Source of the DNA: Thalassospira profundimaris
Lineage (GTDB): Bacteria; Pseudomonadota; Alphaproteobacteria; Rhodospirillales; Thalassospiraceae
Assembly (NCBI RefSeq): GCF_003326755.1
Contig: NZ_JPWH01000003.1
Coordinates: forward strand, 62,001 to 126,000
Reading direction: 5' to 3'
Length of the DNA stretch: 64,000 nt
The notes below the pieces were generated by a model. The model worked only from the letters and a program-made list of their open reading frames with translations. It did not search any database and was not told the origin of the DNA. Numbering within the stretch: position 1 is the stretch's first letter; every line of letters starts with the position of its first letter. Below are positions 1-8,847 of the stretch, in pieces. The position numbers were made by a program, and so were the translations under genes.

Positions 1-956
1 TGCGCCCGCACATCAAGACCCACAAAATCCCCGATTTTGCCCTGCAGCAAATTGCCGTGGGGGCCAAGGGGATAACCTGCCAGAAAATCGGCGAGGCAGA
101 GGTGATGGCCGATGCGGGTATCGATGATATCCTGATCACCTATAATATTATGGGCGAACGTAAACTGGAACGGTTGCGGACCCTTGCAAACCGGGTCAAT
201 CTGCTGCGTGTTGTGGCCGACAATGAATTTGTGGTGCGCGGCCTTTCGGCGGCCTTTGCGGATAACGCCAAACCGCTGGAAGTTCTGGTTGAATGCGATA
301 CCGGGGCCGGGCGCTGTGGGGTGCAAACCCCTGAGGACGCGGTAAAGCTGGCGGCATTGATCCATGATTTGCCCGGCCTGAAATTTATGGGGCTGATGAC
401 CTATCCGGTAGCGGGCGGTACCGCACAGGTCGAAGAATTTTTCCGGGAGGCGATGGCGGCCTGTGAAAAGGCGGGGCTGGAATGCCCGGTGCGCAGTTCG
501 GGGGGAACGCCCGATATGTGGCAGGCCCATCTGGCCCCGGTGGTGACCGAATATCGCATTGGCACCTATATTTATAACGATAAATCACTGATGGAACGGG
601 GTGTTTGCCAGGAAGAAGACTGTGCCTTGCATGTTCTAACGCAAGTCGTCTCCCTCCCGGCACCGGGACGGGCCATTATTGATGCGGGATCAAAGGCCCT
701 GACATCGGATTTGCTGGGGCTTGAGGGTTACGGATATGTCGTTGGTCATCCCGAAGTTTCCGTTAAGGGATTAAGCGAAGAACACGGCATTCTCAGCTTT
801 GATGCGGCAACGCAACCCTTTGAAATTGGCCAGCGTATTCGCATCATTCCCAACCATGTCTGTGTGGTGAGCAACATGTTTGATTATGTGCAGCTTTGCC
901 GGAATGATATTTTTGAAAATCCGGCCTTTGTTGCCGCACGCGGCAAGGTTCTGTAA
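1..956 (+). CDS. D-threonine aldolase / D-serine dehydratase-like PLP enzyme (5' truncated)
   Basis: The gene runs in from outside the window; the open frame continues from base 3, and the first possible internal start (GTG at 57) is not the real one, because the conserved RPHIKTHK segment that carries the PLP-binding lysine of this fold III family is encoded at bases 3-26. The C-terminal PNHVCVVSN segment supplies the His and Cys that bind the divalent metal in D-threonine aldolase and DSD1-type D-serine dehydratases. Such enzymes cleave or dehydrate D-beta-hydroxy amino acids in the cytoplasm. I cannot separate aldolase from dehydratase on sequence alone. The gene ends at TAA and faces the next gene convergently. 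Confidence 0.85.
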   Translation, partial: RPHIKTHKIPDFALQQIAVGAKGITCQKIGEAEVMADAGIDDILITYNIMGERKLERLRTLANRVNLLRVVADNEFVVRGLSAAFADNAKPLEVLVECDTGAGRCGVQTPEDAVKLAALIHDLPGLKFMGLMTYPVAGGTAQVEEFFREAMAACEKAGLECPVRSSGGTPDMWQAHLAPVVTEYRIGTYIYNDKSLMERGVCQEEDCALHVLTQVVSLPAPGRAIIDAGSKALTSDLLGLEGYGYVVGHPEVSVKGLSEEHGILSFDAATQPFEIGQRIRIIPNHVCVVSNMFDYVQLCRNDIFENPAFVAARGKVL

Positions 957-987
957 CCGGTTTTATCTGTTTATCTGTTAATATGAT

Positions 988-1021
988 AAAGGCGGCTTTC
1001 GGCTATTCCGGTGCTGCCTTT
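988..1021. terminator. Bidirectional hairpin between convergent genes
   Basis: AAAGGCGGC at 988-996 pairs with GCTGCCTTT at 1013-1021 (one wobble). It lies between two convergent stop codons and carries A/T runs on both sides, so it could stop transcription in either direction. Confidence 0.6.
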
Positions 1022-1032
1022 GTCATTTCCGG

Positions 1033-1521
1033 TCAGTCATCATTATTGGGTAAATAGCCGATAAAACCGGTAATGCGCCATTTGCCGTCAGCGCCTTTTT
1101 GGCAGTAATAATGCGTTTTCCAGAGCAGGCGGTCTTCGCTGCCATCGGTCTTTCTGATGCTGCCGTTAAAATGCTTGCGCGCCAGCGCCCGGTCGCCACT
1201 GATTTCGATATGCTCCAGCTTGGTGGCGGCAAAAACCGCGTCAAATACCGGTTCGGCATAGTCGGTGTTCTGGCTGGCGCGTGCCTGTGACAGCCACGTA
1301 TCGCGATAGGCCGCCAGGTCGGGAAATGCCAGTGTCCAGTCATCCGGGTTAGCCGAAGTATGGGCATCAATGCCGTAAAAGCCATTGGCGGCAAAATCAT
1401 TTTCCACCAATGACCAGTCCGCCAGGACAAAGGCCGTAATATCGCGCGGGACAAGCATGTCCCAAATCGCATTGCGGTCGGCATCCTTGGTCGGGAAGGG
1501 GCAGGTTTGATTGCTGGTCAT
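1033..1521 (-). CDS. NTF2-like / SnoaL-like family protein
   Basis: A 162-residue protein if translated from the ATG at 1521, which has an AGGGAC ribosome site just upstream; a longer frame reaches 1587 without a better start. The sequence (DMLVPRDI near the start, aromatic-rich middle, DGKWRITGFIGYLP near the end) has the pattern of the NTF2-like cone fold, in which a small-molecule pocket is formed by a curved sheet; the closing 'G.WRI.G' strand is typical. No catalytic residues can be assigned. It is divergent from the importer operon that follows, so the two may share control sequences at 1522-1758. Function unknown. Confidence 0.6.
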   Translation of the reverse strand: MTSNQTCPFPTKDADRNAIWDMLVPRDITAFVLADWSLVENDFAANGFYGIDAHTSANPDDWTLAFPDLAAYRDTWLSQARASQNTDYAEPVFDAVFAATKLEHIEISGDRALARKHFNGSIRKTDGSEDRLLWKTHYYCQKGADGKWRITGFIGYLPNNDD

Positions 1522-1580
1522 ATTGGGTCCCTGTTTTGACAGTGGCACATTTTTGCAGCGGCCTACTGTGGCATTTTTGG

Positions 1581-1594
1581 CTGTCAAATGACAG
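1581..1594. promoter_or_regulatory. Dyad CTGTCA-AA-TGACAG
   Basis: Perfect 6-bp arms separated by AA, in the divergent region upstream of both the NTF2-like gene and the importer operon. The form suits a dimeric repressor; which one is not visible. Confidence 0.45.
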
Positions 1595-1610
1595 AAATAG
1601 TCTCAAAAAA

Positions 1611-1626
1611 TACGTAGTTTTACGTA
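1611..1626. repeat. Two TACGTA palindromes, 10 bp apart
   Basis: TACGTA occurs at 1611-1616 and again at 1621-1626, one helical turn apart, in the same divergent intergenic region. Possible protein site; no more can be said. Confidence 0.35.
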
Positions 1627-1658
1627 TGCAAGACAAAAATTTTAAGCTTAAAACAAAT

Positions 1659-1676
1659 GGGCTGTTGCAACAGTCC
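1659..1676. promoter_or_regulatory. 18-bp dyad in the importer leader
   Basis: GGGCTGTTGCAACAGTCC: the central CTGTTGCAACAG is a perfect 12-bp palindrome and the outer bases extend it with one G-T pair. It sits about 80 bp before the SBP start codon, a plausible operator position. Confidence 0.45.
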
Positions 1677-1758
1677 GCAAATTGAGGATCAATAGAAAGG
1701 CAACAAAGAACAAATCAAAATAAACCATTTATAGTCAGGCTTCAGGGAGACATTTAAA

Positions 1759-2949
1759 ATGTCACTAAAAGGCAAAAAGGCTGCATTGCTGGGGGCGGCA
1801 GCCGTGATGATGGGTAGCTCTATTGCAACATTTGCGGCACAGGCGGCCGAACCGGTCAAGATTGGTATGATCACAACGCTGTCCACCGGGGCGGGGTATT
1901 TGGGCGATGACATGCGCAAGGGGTTTGAACTGGCGATTGCCGAACAGGATGGCAAGCTGGGGGGATCGGACATCAATCTGATCGTCGAGGATGACGGTTT
2001 GAAACCCGAAAGTGCCCGTCAGATTGCCACCCGCATGATCGAAAGCGAACATGTTGATCTGATGACGGGGATCATTTTCTCGAATGTGGCGATGGCGGTG
2101 GTGCCCAAGGTCGTGCGCGATGGCATGATCTACATTTCCACCAATGCCGGCCCCAGCCTGCTGGCCGGGGCGAAATGTGACCCGAACTATTTTAATGCGG
2201 CCTATCAGAACGATAATATCCACGAGGCAATGGGCCAGTATGTACAGGACCAGGGCTTTAAAAAGGTTTATCTGCTGGCCCCGAATTACCCGGCTGGCAA
2301 GGATGCACTGGCCGGTTTCAAGCGATATTACAAGGGCGATATCGTTGATGAGGTTTATACCAAGCTGGGCCAGACCGACTATGCCGCCGAAATTGCATCC
2401 TTGCGCGCGGCAAAGCCCGATGCGGTGTTTTTCTTTTATCCCGGCGGCATGGGGATCAACTTTATCAAGCAATATGCCCAGGCCGGTTTGAAAGACGACA
2501 TCCCCCTGTTTGGCCCGGCCTTTTCCGCCGATGAACATCTGGTTGATGCGGTAGGCGAGGCTGCGGTGGGAATGAAAAACACCTCGCACTGGTCGCACGA
2601 TATGAATAACGACGCCTCGAAAAAGTTTGTGGCGGATTATGTTGCCAAATACGGTGCCAAACCCAGCCTGTATTCGGTACAGGGCTATGATGCCGCCAAT
2701 CTGATTGGCAGTGCCATTGCCGCCGTTGGCGGGGATATGTCCAAAAAGGATGATTTCCGTGCCGCCCTGAAAAAGGCCGATTTTACCTCGGTCCGGGGCA
2801 ATTTCAAATTTGGCAACAATAACCATCCGATCCAGGATTTTTACGTCCGCGAAGTCGTGGCGGATCCGGATGGCGGCTTTACCAACAAACTGGTTGGCAA
2901 GGTCTTCTCCAACCATGTCGATGCCTACGCATCCGAGTGCAAAATGTAA
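1759..2949 (+). CDS. Branched-chain amino acid-type ABC transporter substrate-binding protein
   Basis: A 396-residue periplasmic protein with an N-terminal Sec signal (Lys-rich start, hydrophobic stretch, FAAQAA cleavage region about residue 30) and no lipobox. The mature part starts PVKIGMITTLSTGAG and contains the type I periplasmic-binding fold of the LivJ/amide-binding family. The ATG has a GGGAGA ribosome site 8 bp upstream. It is the first gene of a five-gene importer (SBP, LivH, LivM, LivG, LivF types). Ligand is not readable: members of this family bind leucine-type amino acids, amides, urea or aromatic acids. A hairpin follows the stop codon and may raise SBP expression over the permeases. 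Confidence 0.88.
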   Translation: MSLKGKKAALLGAAAVMMGSSIATFAAQAAEPVKIGMITTLSTGAGYLGDDMRKGFELAIAEQDGKLGGSDINLIVEDDGLKPESARQIATRMIESEHVDLMTGIIFSNVAMAVVPKVVRDGMIYISTNAGPSLLAGAKCDPNYFNAAYQNDNIHEAMGQYVQDQGFKKVYLLAPNYPAGKDALAGFKRYYKGDIVDEVYTKLGQTDYAAEIASLRAAKPDAVFFFYPGGMGINFIKQYAQAGLKDDIPLFGPAFSADEHLVDAVGEAAVGMKNTSHWSHDMNNDASKKFVADYVAKYGAKPSLYSVQGYDAANLIGSAIAAVGGDMSKKDDFRAALKKADFTSVRGNFKFGNNNHPIQDFYVREVVADPDGGFTNKLVGKVFSNHVDAYASECKM

Positions 2950-2970
2950 TTTTGCCCTGCGCAATATGTT

Positions 2971-2997
2971 GAATGGCCGGTTTCGTACCGGCCATTC
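2971..2997 (+). terminator. Hairpin between SBP and permease genes
   Basis: GAATGGCCGGT, loop TTCGT, ACCGGCCATTC: a perfect 11-bp stem followed by GGTTTT, 21 bp after the SBP stop and 18 bp before the permease start. It probably acts as a partial terminator or an mRNA 3'-end stabiliser rather than an operon end. Confidence 0.6.
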
Positions 2998-3014
2998 GGT
3001 TTTGGCACCGGAAA

Positions 3015-3935
3015 ATGAACATGCTTTTATTCCTCGAGCAGCTTTTGAACGGGCTGCAATTTGGCGTCACCCTGCTTTTGATGGCATCGGGGCTGACCCT
3101 TATTTTCGGCATCATGAACCTGATCAATCTCGCGCATGGGTCCTTGTTCATGGTGGGGGCTTATGTTGGGGCAACAGCCATTGCACATGGATCGGGGTTT
3201 TTTCTGGGTCTGCTGGCGGGTATTGCGGCGGCGGCCTTAACCGGCATGGCAATGGAATTGCTGATCATGCGTCGCCTGTATCGCCGCGACCACCTGGACC
3301 AGGTCTTGGCGACATTCGGGCTGATTTTGTTTTTCAATGAAATGGTCAGCATCATCTGGGGCCGTCAGCCCGTTGCCATGAACACCCCTGACTTCCTGTC
3401 TGGCACGGTGGAGTTTATTCCCGGTGCGCCTTATCCGGCCTTTCGCCTTGCCGTCATTGTGACCGGTATTGTTGTCACCGGGCTTTTGTATTTTCTGGTG
3501 ATGAAAACCCGTATTGGCATGTGGATCCGTGCGGGGGCCTCAAACCGGGAAATGATTGGCGCACTTGGCGTCAATATTTCGCTGCTTTATACGGTGTTGT
3601 TTGGTTTTGGCGCGGCCCTTGCCGGTTTGGCCGGGGTGATGGCGGCACCGTTTAGTGCCGTGCAGTCCGGCATGGGTGAAAACATCCTTATTCTGACATT
3701 TGTGGTCATTGTTATTGGCGGTATCGGCTCTATTCGCGGTGCGGTGGCCGGGGCATTGTTAATTGGCCTGACCGACACATTGGGCCGGGTTTACATCCCC
3801 GATTTGATGCGCCTTTGGTTGCCGCCTTCGGTGGCCGATGGGACCGGGGCGTCGCTGGCATCAATGCTGATTTATATCTTGATGGCCGTTGTTCTGGCCT
3901 TCCGGCCGCGGGGGTTGTTCCAGACACATGGTTAA
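3015..3935 (+). CDS. Branched-chain amino acid-type ABC transporter permease (LivH type)
   Basis: A 306-residue inner-membrane protein with about eight hydrophobic segments and the LivH-like opening LLFLEQLLNGLQFGV followed by GLTLIFGIMNLINLAHG. The frame is open further upstream, but that would start inside the hairpin at 2971-2997; ATG 3015 (or 3021) is more natural, with GGAAA just before. It overlaps the next permease by 8 bp, indicating translational coupling. Together with the LivM-type protein it forms the channel of the importer. Confidence 0.88.
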   Translation: MNMLLFLEQLLNGLQFGVTLLLMASGLTLIFGIMNLINLAHGSLFMVGAYVGATAIAHGSGFFLGLLAGIAAAALTGMAMELLIMRRLYRRDHLDQVLATFGLILFFNEMVSIIWGRQPVAMNTPDFLSGTVEFIPGAPYPAFRLAVIVTGIVVTGLLYFLVMKTRIGMWIRAGASNREMIGALGVNISLLYTVLFGFGAALAGLAGVMAAPFSAVQSGMGENILILTFVVIVIGGIGSIRGAVAGALLIGLTDTLGRVYIPDLMRLWLPPSVADGTGASLASMLIYILMAVVLAFRPRGLFQTHG

Positions 3936-4935
3936 GAATTTTTCACGCAAAAGCTGGGCAACACTGGCGATTTTCGGGCTGCTGGCCCTGGTGCCCCCCA
4001 TTGCGCATGCCTTTGACAATGCCTTTTTGATCACGATGTTCAATCGCGCCCTGATTTACGCCATCGCAGCCGTTGGGCTGGACCTGATTATCGGGTTTGG
4101 TGGCATGGTCAGTTTTGGTCATGCGGCATTTTTTGGCATTGGCGCCTATACAGCGGGTATTTTGGGGACTCATGCCTTTGATGGCAGTGATTTTATGTTC
4201 GGCTGGACGGGCAGTAACGCTGCCCTGGTGGTCTGGCCGCTTGCCATGCTGGTGGCGGCCTTTTTCGGGGCGATTATTGGCCTGATCAGCCTGCGTACAT
4301 CGGGTGTTTATTTCATCATGATCACCCTGGCCTTTGCGCAGTTGTTCTATTTCTTTTTCGTCTCGCTGTCGCAATATGGCGGGGAAGACGGCCTGTCATT
4401 GTGGGACCGCAATACGCTTCCTGGTCTTGATCTCTATGATCGCAACACATTCTATTATCTGTGTTTCGCCATTTTGCTGGCGGTGTGGTTTTTCCTGTCC
4501 CGTCTGGTGGCGTCGCGCTTTGGGCGTGTCATTATCGGTTGCAAGCAAAATGAACGGCGGATGCGCGCACTGGGCTATGATCCGCTGCTTTACAAGCTGG
4601 TGGCATTTTGCATTTCTGCCGCCATTGGCGGCCTCGCGGGTGCGCTGATTGCCAATCATTCCGAATTTGTCAGTCCCGGCCTTTTGCACTGGTCGCGGTC
4701 TGGCGAATTGATGGTAATTGTAATCCTGGGCGGTATGGGAACCCTCATCGGACCGGTTTACGGGGCGCTGGCCCTGTTTCTGCTGGAGGAAAGCCTGGTA
4801 TCCTTTACCGAACACTGGCAGGTGATTTTGGGGCCGATCCTGATTTTGGTTGTTGTTTTTTTCCGGGGCGGCATTGTCGGTTTCCTGACCGGCAATGGCA
4901 AGGCATCCGTAAAATCCGGGGACGATCATGGTTGA
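3928..4935 (+). CDS. Branched-chain amino acid-type ABC transporter permease (LivM type)
   Basis: A 335-residue membrane protein with the LivM-family motif GLDLIIGFGGMVSFGHAAFFG near residue 50 and the EAA-like region SEFVSPGLLHWSRSGELM towards the C-terminus. ATG 3928 lies inside the end of the LivH gene (8-bp overlap), and its own stop overlaps the following ATPase gene by 8 bp. It pairs with LivH in the inner membrane. Confidence 0.88.
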   Translation: MVKNFSRKSWATLAIFGLLALVPPIAHAFDNAFLITMFNRALIYAIAAVGLDLIIGFGGMVSFGHAAFFGIGAYTAGILGTHAFDGSDFMFGWTGSNAALVVWPLAMLVAAFFGAIIGLISLRTSGVYFIMITLAFAQLFYFFFVSLSQYGGEDGLSLWDRNTLPGLDLYDRNTFYYLCFAILLAVWFFLSRLVASRFGRVIIGCKQNERRMRALGYDPLLYKLVAFCISAAIGGLAGALIANHSEFVSPGLLHWSRSGELMVIVILGGMGTLIGPVYGALALFLLEESLVSFTEHWQVILGPILILVVVFFRGGIVGFLTGNGKASVKSGDDHG

Positions 4936-5692
4936 ACAACGCACCATCGGCCCGGTATTTGCGGCCAAAAACCTGTTTAAAAGTTATGGGGGCCTGCGGG
5001 CGACCGACAATTTGTCGCTGCAATTGGAAACGGGTAAAATCCATGCCCTGATCGGCCCCAACGGGGCAGGTAAAACCACGGCCCTGTCGCAATTATCGGG
5101 CGAATTGCAACCTGATGAAGGCCAGGTCTGGTTTTGCGGGCAGGACATTACCCGTTATTCCATGCCAAAACGGGCGCGGATGGGGGTGGCGCGGTCGTTT
5201 CAGATCACCGCGATTTTTGATGACTTTACCGTTGCGGAAAATGTCGCTGTTGCCGTGCAATCCCGTGCCGGGCACCATTTTTCATTTTGGCGGGCGGTTG
5301 GCCGGGATAAAGGCATCAATCACCGCACCAATGAATTGTTGGATCTGGTCGGTTTGGCGGCCTTTGCCCGCCGACGTGCGGCCGATTTGGCCCACGGGCA
5401 GAAACGCCAGCTTGAAATCGCAATGGCCCTGGCGCTTGAGCCAAAGGTTTTGTTGTTAGACGAGCCAATGGCGGGCATGGGCCCGACCGAAAGCACCCAA
5501 TTGGCCGAATTGCTGGAACGACTTAAACAGGATTTCGCCATTCTGCTGGTTGAGCACGACATGAATATCGTTTTTCGCCTGGCCGATATTATTTCGGTTT
5601 TGGTGAACGGGGCGGTCATTGCCTCGGGCACGGTGGAGGACATCCGTGAAAATGAAGATGTGCAAAAAGCCTATCTGGCGGAGGGATACTGA
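4928..5692 (+). CDS. ABC transporter ATP-binding protein (LivG type)
   Basis: 254 residues. Walker A GPNGAGKTT at about 43-51, signature region LAHGQKRQLEIAMAL, Walker B VLLLDEPMAG followed by LVEHDM (H-loop). The signature reads AHGQ rather than SGGQ, which is normal for LivG. It overlaps LivM upstream by 8 bp and the LivF-type gene downstream by one base (TGATG), so all genes of the importer are tightly coupled. It powers uptake with LivF as an ATPase heterodimer. Confidence 0.9.
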   Translation: MVEQRTIGPVFAAKNLFKSYGGLRATDNLSLQLETGKIHALIGPNGAGKTTALSQLSGELQPDEGQVWFCGQDITRYSMPKRARMGVARSFQITAIFDDFTVAENVAVAVQSRAGHHFSFWRAVGRDKGINHRTNELLDLVGLAAFARRRAADLAHGQKRQLEIAMALALEPKVLLLDEPMAGMGPTESTQLAELLERLKQDFAILLVEHDMNIVFRLADIISVLVNGAVIASGTVEDIRENEDVQKAYLAEGY

Positions 5693-6378
5693 TGCTGGAA
5701 TTGCAAAATGTCGAAACCAGTTATGGCAGCAGCCAGGTTTTGTTTGGCGTGAATTTGCAAATCAATGAAGGCGAGATCGTAAGCCTTTTGGGTCGGAATG
5801 GGATGGGAAAAACCACCACGGTTCGATCCATTATGGGGTTAACCCCGGCAAAGGCGGGCGCCATCCTGTTTAAGGGCAATGATATTTCACGTCAAAAATC
5901 CTTTCGCATTGCACGCGCCGGGATTGGCCTTGTGCCCGAAGGACGGCAGATTTTTCCCAACCTGTCGGTCCGTGAAAATCTGGTGGCAACAGCACGTGGA
6001 AAGGGTTGGGACCTGGGGCAGATTTACGACCTGTTTCCGCGTCTGGCTGAACGTCAGAACAATATGGGCAATCAGCTTTCGGGGGGTGAACAGCAAATGC
6101 TGGCGATTGGTCGGGCGCTGTTGACCAATCCGGACTTGCTTATTTTTGATGAAGCAAGCGAGGGGCTGGCCCCTGTGATCCGGACCGATATTTGGGCCAG
6201 CATTCGCAAATTGCGCGATATGCGACAAACCGTTCTGATCATTGACGGCAACCTCGATGCGCTGATGGCGGTGTGTGACCGGCATTATGTGTTGGAAAAG
6301 GGACGTATTGTCTGGAATGGTTCTTCGGAAGAATTTGCAAATGCGCCGGAAATAAAGAAAAATCATTTGGGTATTTGA
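5692..6378 (+). CDS. ABC transporter ATP-binding protein (LivF type)
   Basis: 228 residues with Walker A LGRNGMGKTTT near residue 34, signature LSGGEQQMLAIGRAL and Walker B LLIFDEASEGLAP. Where LivF usually has VEQN after the D-loop, this protein reads IIDGNLDAL, so the switch position is not a histidine; that variant resembles a subgroup of alphaproteobacterial LivF proteins rather than a defect. It is the last gene of the importer proper; 39 bp separate it from the hydrolase gene, so that gene may be cotranscribed. Confidence 0.88.
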   Translation: MLELQNVETSYGSSQVLFGVNLQINEGEIVSLLGRNGMGKTTTVRSIMGLTPAKAGAILFKGNDISRQKSFRIARAGIGLVPEGRQIFPNLSVRENLVATARGKGWDLGQIYDLFPRLAERQNNMGNQLSGGEQQMLAIGRALLTNPDLLIFDEASEGLAPVIRTDIWASIRKLRDMRQTVLIIDGNLDALMAVCDRHYVLEKGRIVWNGSSEEFANAPEIKKNHLGI

Positions 6379-6417
6379 CACATTTGATAATGGCCTTAGC
6401 AGAACGGGGAAGCGCAT

Positions 6418-7275
6418 ATGGGATGGGGTGGTTTTACAGCGGCAGAGGTGGAATGGCAGTATAATCCGCGCGAAACCGTGCCGGATTTTGCCGATCATTT
6501 TTCCCGATTTGCGGCAGAATCGGAAAAAACCCGCGCGGATTTGCATCACCTTGCCGATATACGATTTGGCCCCGGTCCCAAAGAAACGATGGATGTTTTT
6601 CCTGCGGCTGACCCAAAATCACCGATCCATGTTTTTTTTCATGGGGGTTACTGGCGCAGCCAGGACAAGCGCGATTATGCCTTTATTGCGCGTGACATGG
6701 TGGCGGATGGTTTTACGGTTGTTTTGGCCAATTATGATTTGTGCCCCGATGTTAGCGTGGCCGAGATTACGCAACAGGCAATCCGCTGCATTGCCTATAT
6801 TTACGACCATATCGATGACTTTAATGGCGATCGTAACCGGTTAAGCATTTCCGGCCATTCTGCGGGCGGGCAGATTGTCGCCCGGCTGGCCGCCCATGAC
6901 TGGCACGGCGAAATTGGTGATGAGAGCCCGTTTAATGCCGTTATTCCGGTTTCTGGCGTGTTTGATCTGGCACCGTTGCGCTTTACCACAATAAATAATG
7001 ATATTCACCTGACCGAAGAAAGTGCGGCGGATAATTCCCCCATGCTTGATGCCGTGCCGGTGGGGTCAAACATGATGTTGGTGGTTGGCGCGCTCGAAAC
7101 GCCGGAATTTTTGCGCCAAAGCCAGGCTTATGCTGCCTATTGCAGCAAAAACGGATCGAATGTTCCTGTCCATCAGGCATGGGGAGCGAACCATTTTACC
7201 GTTCTGGACGAGCTTTATGTCCATAGTGGTGCGCTTTATGGCAAGCTAAGGCGGATGATCAGTCAAATGGCGTGA
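6418..7275 (+). CDS. Alpha/beta hydrolase, kynurenine formamidase/esterase-like
   Basis: 285 residues. HGGYW at residues 75-79 is the oxyanion-hole motif of the hormone-sensitive-lipase/arylformamidase group, and GHSAGG places the nucleophile at Ser148; the usual Asp (residues around LVVGALETPEF) and His (WGANHFTVLDEL) follow. The ATG has GGGGAAG upstream. HGGYW is typical of alpha/beta-hydrolase arylformamidases (N-formylkynurenine to kynurenine), but other carboxylesterases share it. It lies directly after the amino acid-type importer, in the same direction, suggesting that it acts on an imported ester or amide. Substrate unproven. Confidence 0.75.
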   Translation: MGWGGFTAAEVEWQYNPRETVPDFADHFSRFAAESEKTRADLHHLADIRFGPGPKETMDVFPAADPKSPIHVFFHGGYWRSQDKRDYAFIARDMVADGFTVVLANYDLCPDVSVAEITQQAIRCIAYIYDHIDDFNGDRNRLSISGHSAGGQIVARLAAHDWHGEIGDESPFNAVIPVSGVFDLAPLRFTTINNDIHLTEESAADNSPMLDAVPVGSNMMLVVGALETPEFLRQSQAYAAYCSKNGSNVPVHQAWGANHFTVLDELYVHSGALYGKLRRMISQMA

Positions 7276-7403
7276 AAAACGGCACGATACAGGTGTTGCG
7301 AACGGGTAAAACAGTGGTTTGCGACGGTGACGATACCCTGTCAGTGTGATAGGGTTATGGTGCGTTACCAATTGAATAATCACAAATTTTACAGGCAGGC
7401 CCC

Positions 7404-8345
7404 ATGCGTTTCGTCACCGCCGAAGATATTGACCGTTCTGTTCCCCCGCGCGACATGGTTGAAGCCCTGCGCACCTGGTTTGCCAAGGGCTGTGAAACGC
7501 CGTTGCGCAGTCATTTCAACATGGAACGGACAAATGAGGATGATGCCACCCTGCTGGTAATGCCATCCTGGGAAAAGGATGGTGCGGCGGGGGTAAAGGT
7601 GGCTGCCGTTGTGCCGGGGAATGCGCAGCGGAATCTTCCGGCGGTATCGGGGATTTATATTTTGCTTGATGGTGTCACGGGGCAACCCAAGGCCGTGCTG
7701 GATGGCACGCGCCTGACAACGCGCCGCACCGCGGCCGCATCGGCCCTGGCGGCGGATTATCTTGCCCGCCGGGATGCAAGCCATCTGGTGATGGTGGGGA
7801 CGGGCGCAATGGCGCCGAATTTGATTGCTGCCCATGCGGCCGTGCGCCCGATTAAAAAAGTCACCCTCTGGAACCGCCGCCCGGAAAAGGCGGTCACGCT
7901 GGCAAATGAAATTGAACTTTTGGGGTTCGAGGCCAGCGGGACGGATGATCTGGAGGCCGCCTGCGGCACTGCCGATATTATTTCCTGTGCCACGCTAAGT
8001 ACCGAACCGCTGGTGCGCGGCGCCTGGCTGCCCGAGGGCGTGCATGTTGATTTGGTCGGGGCGTTCAAACCCACCATGCGCGAAACCGATGATGCGGTCA
8101 TGCAAAAATGCCGTCTCTATGTTGACAGCTTTGATGGGGCCTCCGCCGAAGGTGGGGATGTTGTACAGGCAATTGCGTCTGGTGCGATTGGCAAGGACGA
8201 TATTAATGGCGATCTGTTTGATTTGACACGCGGGAAAGTCAAAGGCCGCCAGTCGGATGATGAATGCACTGTGTTCAAATCTGTCGGTCATGCGCTGGAA
8301 GATTTTGCCGCCGCCGTGAGTGTTGTCGAGGCCCTCGATAAATGA
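7404..8345 (+). CDS. Ornithine cyclodeaminase / mu-crystallin family protein
   Basis: 313 residues. RLTTRRTAAASALAA and the Rossmann segment VMVGTGAMAPNLIAAH (about residues 130-147) followed by VTLWNRRPEKA are diagnostic of the ornithine cyclodeaminase/mu-crystallin family, which includes ornithine and lysine cyclodeaminases, alanine dehydrogenase and imine (ketimine) reductases using NAD(P). The real activity cannot be told. Its stop overlaps the next start as ATGA, so it is translated together with the thioesterase. Confidence 0.82.
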   Translation: MRFVTAEDIDRSVPPRDMVEALRTWFAKGCETPLRSHFNMERTNEDDATLLVMPSWEKDGAAGVKVAAVVPGNAQRNLPAVSGIYILLDGVTGQPKAVLDGTRLTTRRTAAASALAADYLARRDASHLVMVGTGAMAPNLIAAHAAVRPIKKVTLWNRRPEKAVTLANEIELLGFEASGTDDLEAACGTADIISCATLSTEPLVRGAWLPEGVHVDLVGAFKPTMRETDDAVMQKCRLYVDSFDGASAEGGDVVQAIASGAIGKDDINGDLFDLTRGKVKGRQSDDECTVFKSVGHALEDFAAAVSVVEALDK

Positions 8346-8839
8346 TCAGTCGCAGTCTTTTCGGTCCGGATATGCTGATCAGCTATCGTGGCGATGTTCA
8401 GCCTGAATGGATCGATTTTAACGGCCATGTCAATGTCGGCTATTACATCGTGGCGTTTAATCTGGGGTCGCTTGCATTTCTTGATGCTGTCGGGTTGGGC
8501 AGGACATATCCGGCCCGGCGCGGCGGTACGACCTTTGCGCTTGAAATGCACGCAACCTATGACCGGGAGATCCATCTGGGTGACAGGTTTGAATTGCATA
8601 CGCGGGTGCTTGATTGTGATGCCAAACGCATTCACATGTATCATGAAATGCGCCACGCGGATGAAGGCTGGCTTTCGGCCACCAACGAAATCATCACCAT
8701 GCACATCAATATGGAAACCCGGCGTTCGGCCCCGTTTCCCGACGATATTTTTCAAACCTTGGACGGCATTCGCAAAGCGCAGGAAAATTTACCCGTGCCA
8801 TCTGGCGTGGGGCGCACGATTGGCATCCGGCGCGGGTAG
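8342..8839 (+). CDS. Hot-dog fold acyl-CoA thioesterase
   Basis: 165 residues with the 4HBT signature WIDFNGHVNVGYY at about residues 21-33, where the Asp and the GHVN turn form the catalytic loop. The pattern RPEW/QPEWxDxNGH plus the later DAKRIHMYHEM resembles betainyl-CoA-type thioesterases of carnitine catabolism, but that is similarity by eye only. It would hydrolyse a small acyl-CoA in the cytoplasm. Translationally coupled (4-bp overlap) to the cyclodeaminase-family gene; convergent with the GNAT gene, 8 bp away. Confidence 0.78.
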   Translation: MISRSLFGPDMLISYRGDVQPEWIDFNGHVNVGYYIVAFNLGSLAFLDAVGLGRTYPARRGGTTFALEMHATYDREIHLGDRFELHTRVLDCDAKRIHMYHEMRHADEGWLSATNEIITMHINMETRRSAPFPDDIFQTLDGIRKAQENLPVPSGVGRTIGIRRG

Positions 8840-8847
8840 AATATGTC

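Noticed and set aside
1765..2964. Long minus-strand open frame of 399 codons opposite the first SBP gene
   Set aside because: It is the antisense shadow of a clear SBP gene; its translation is rich in His, Gly and Ile with no domain, and it has no ribosome site or spacing typical of a gene.
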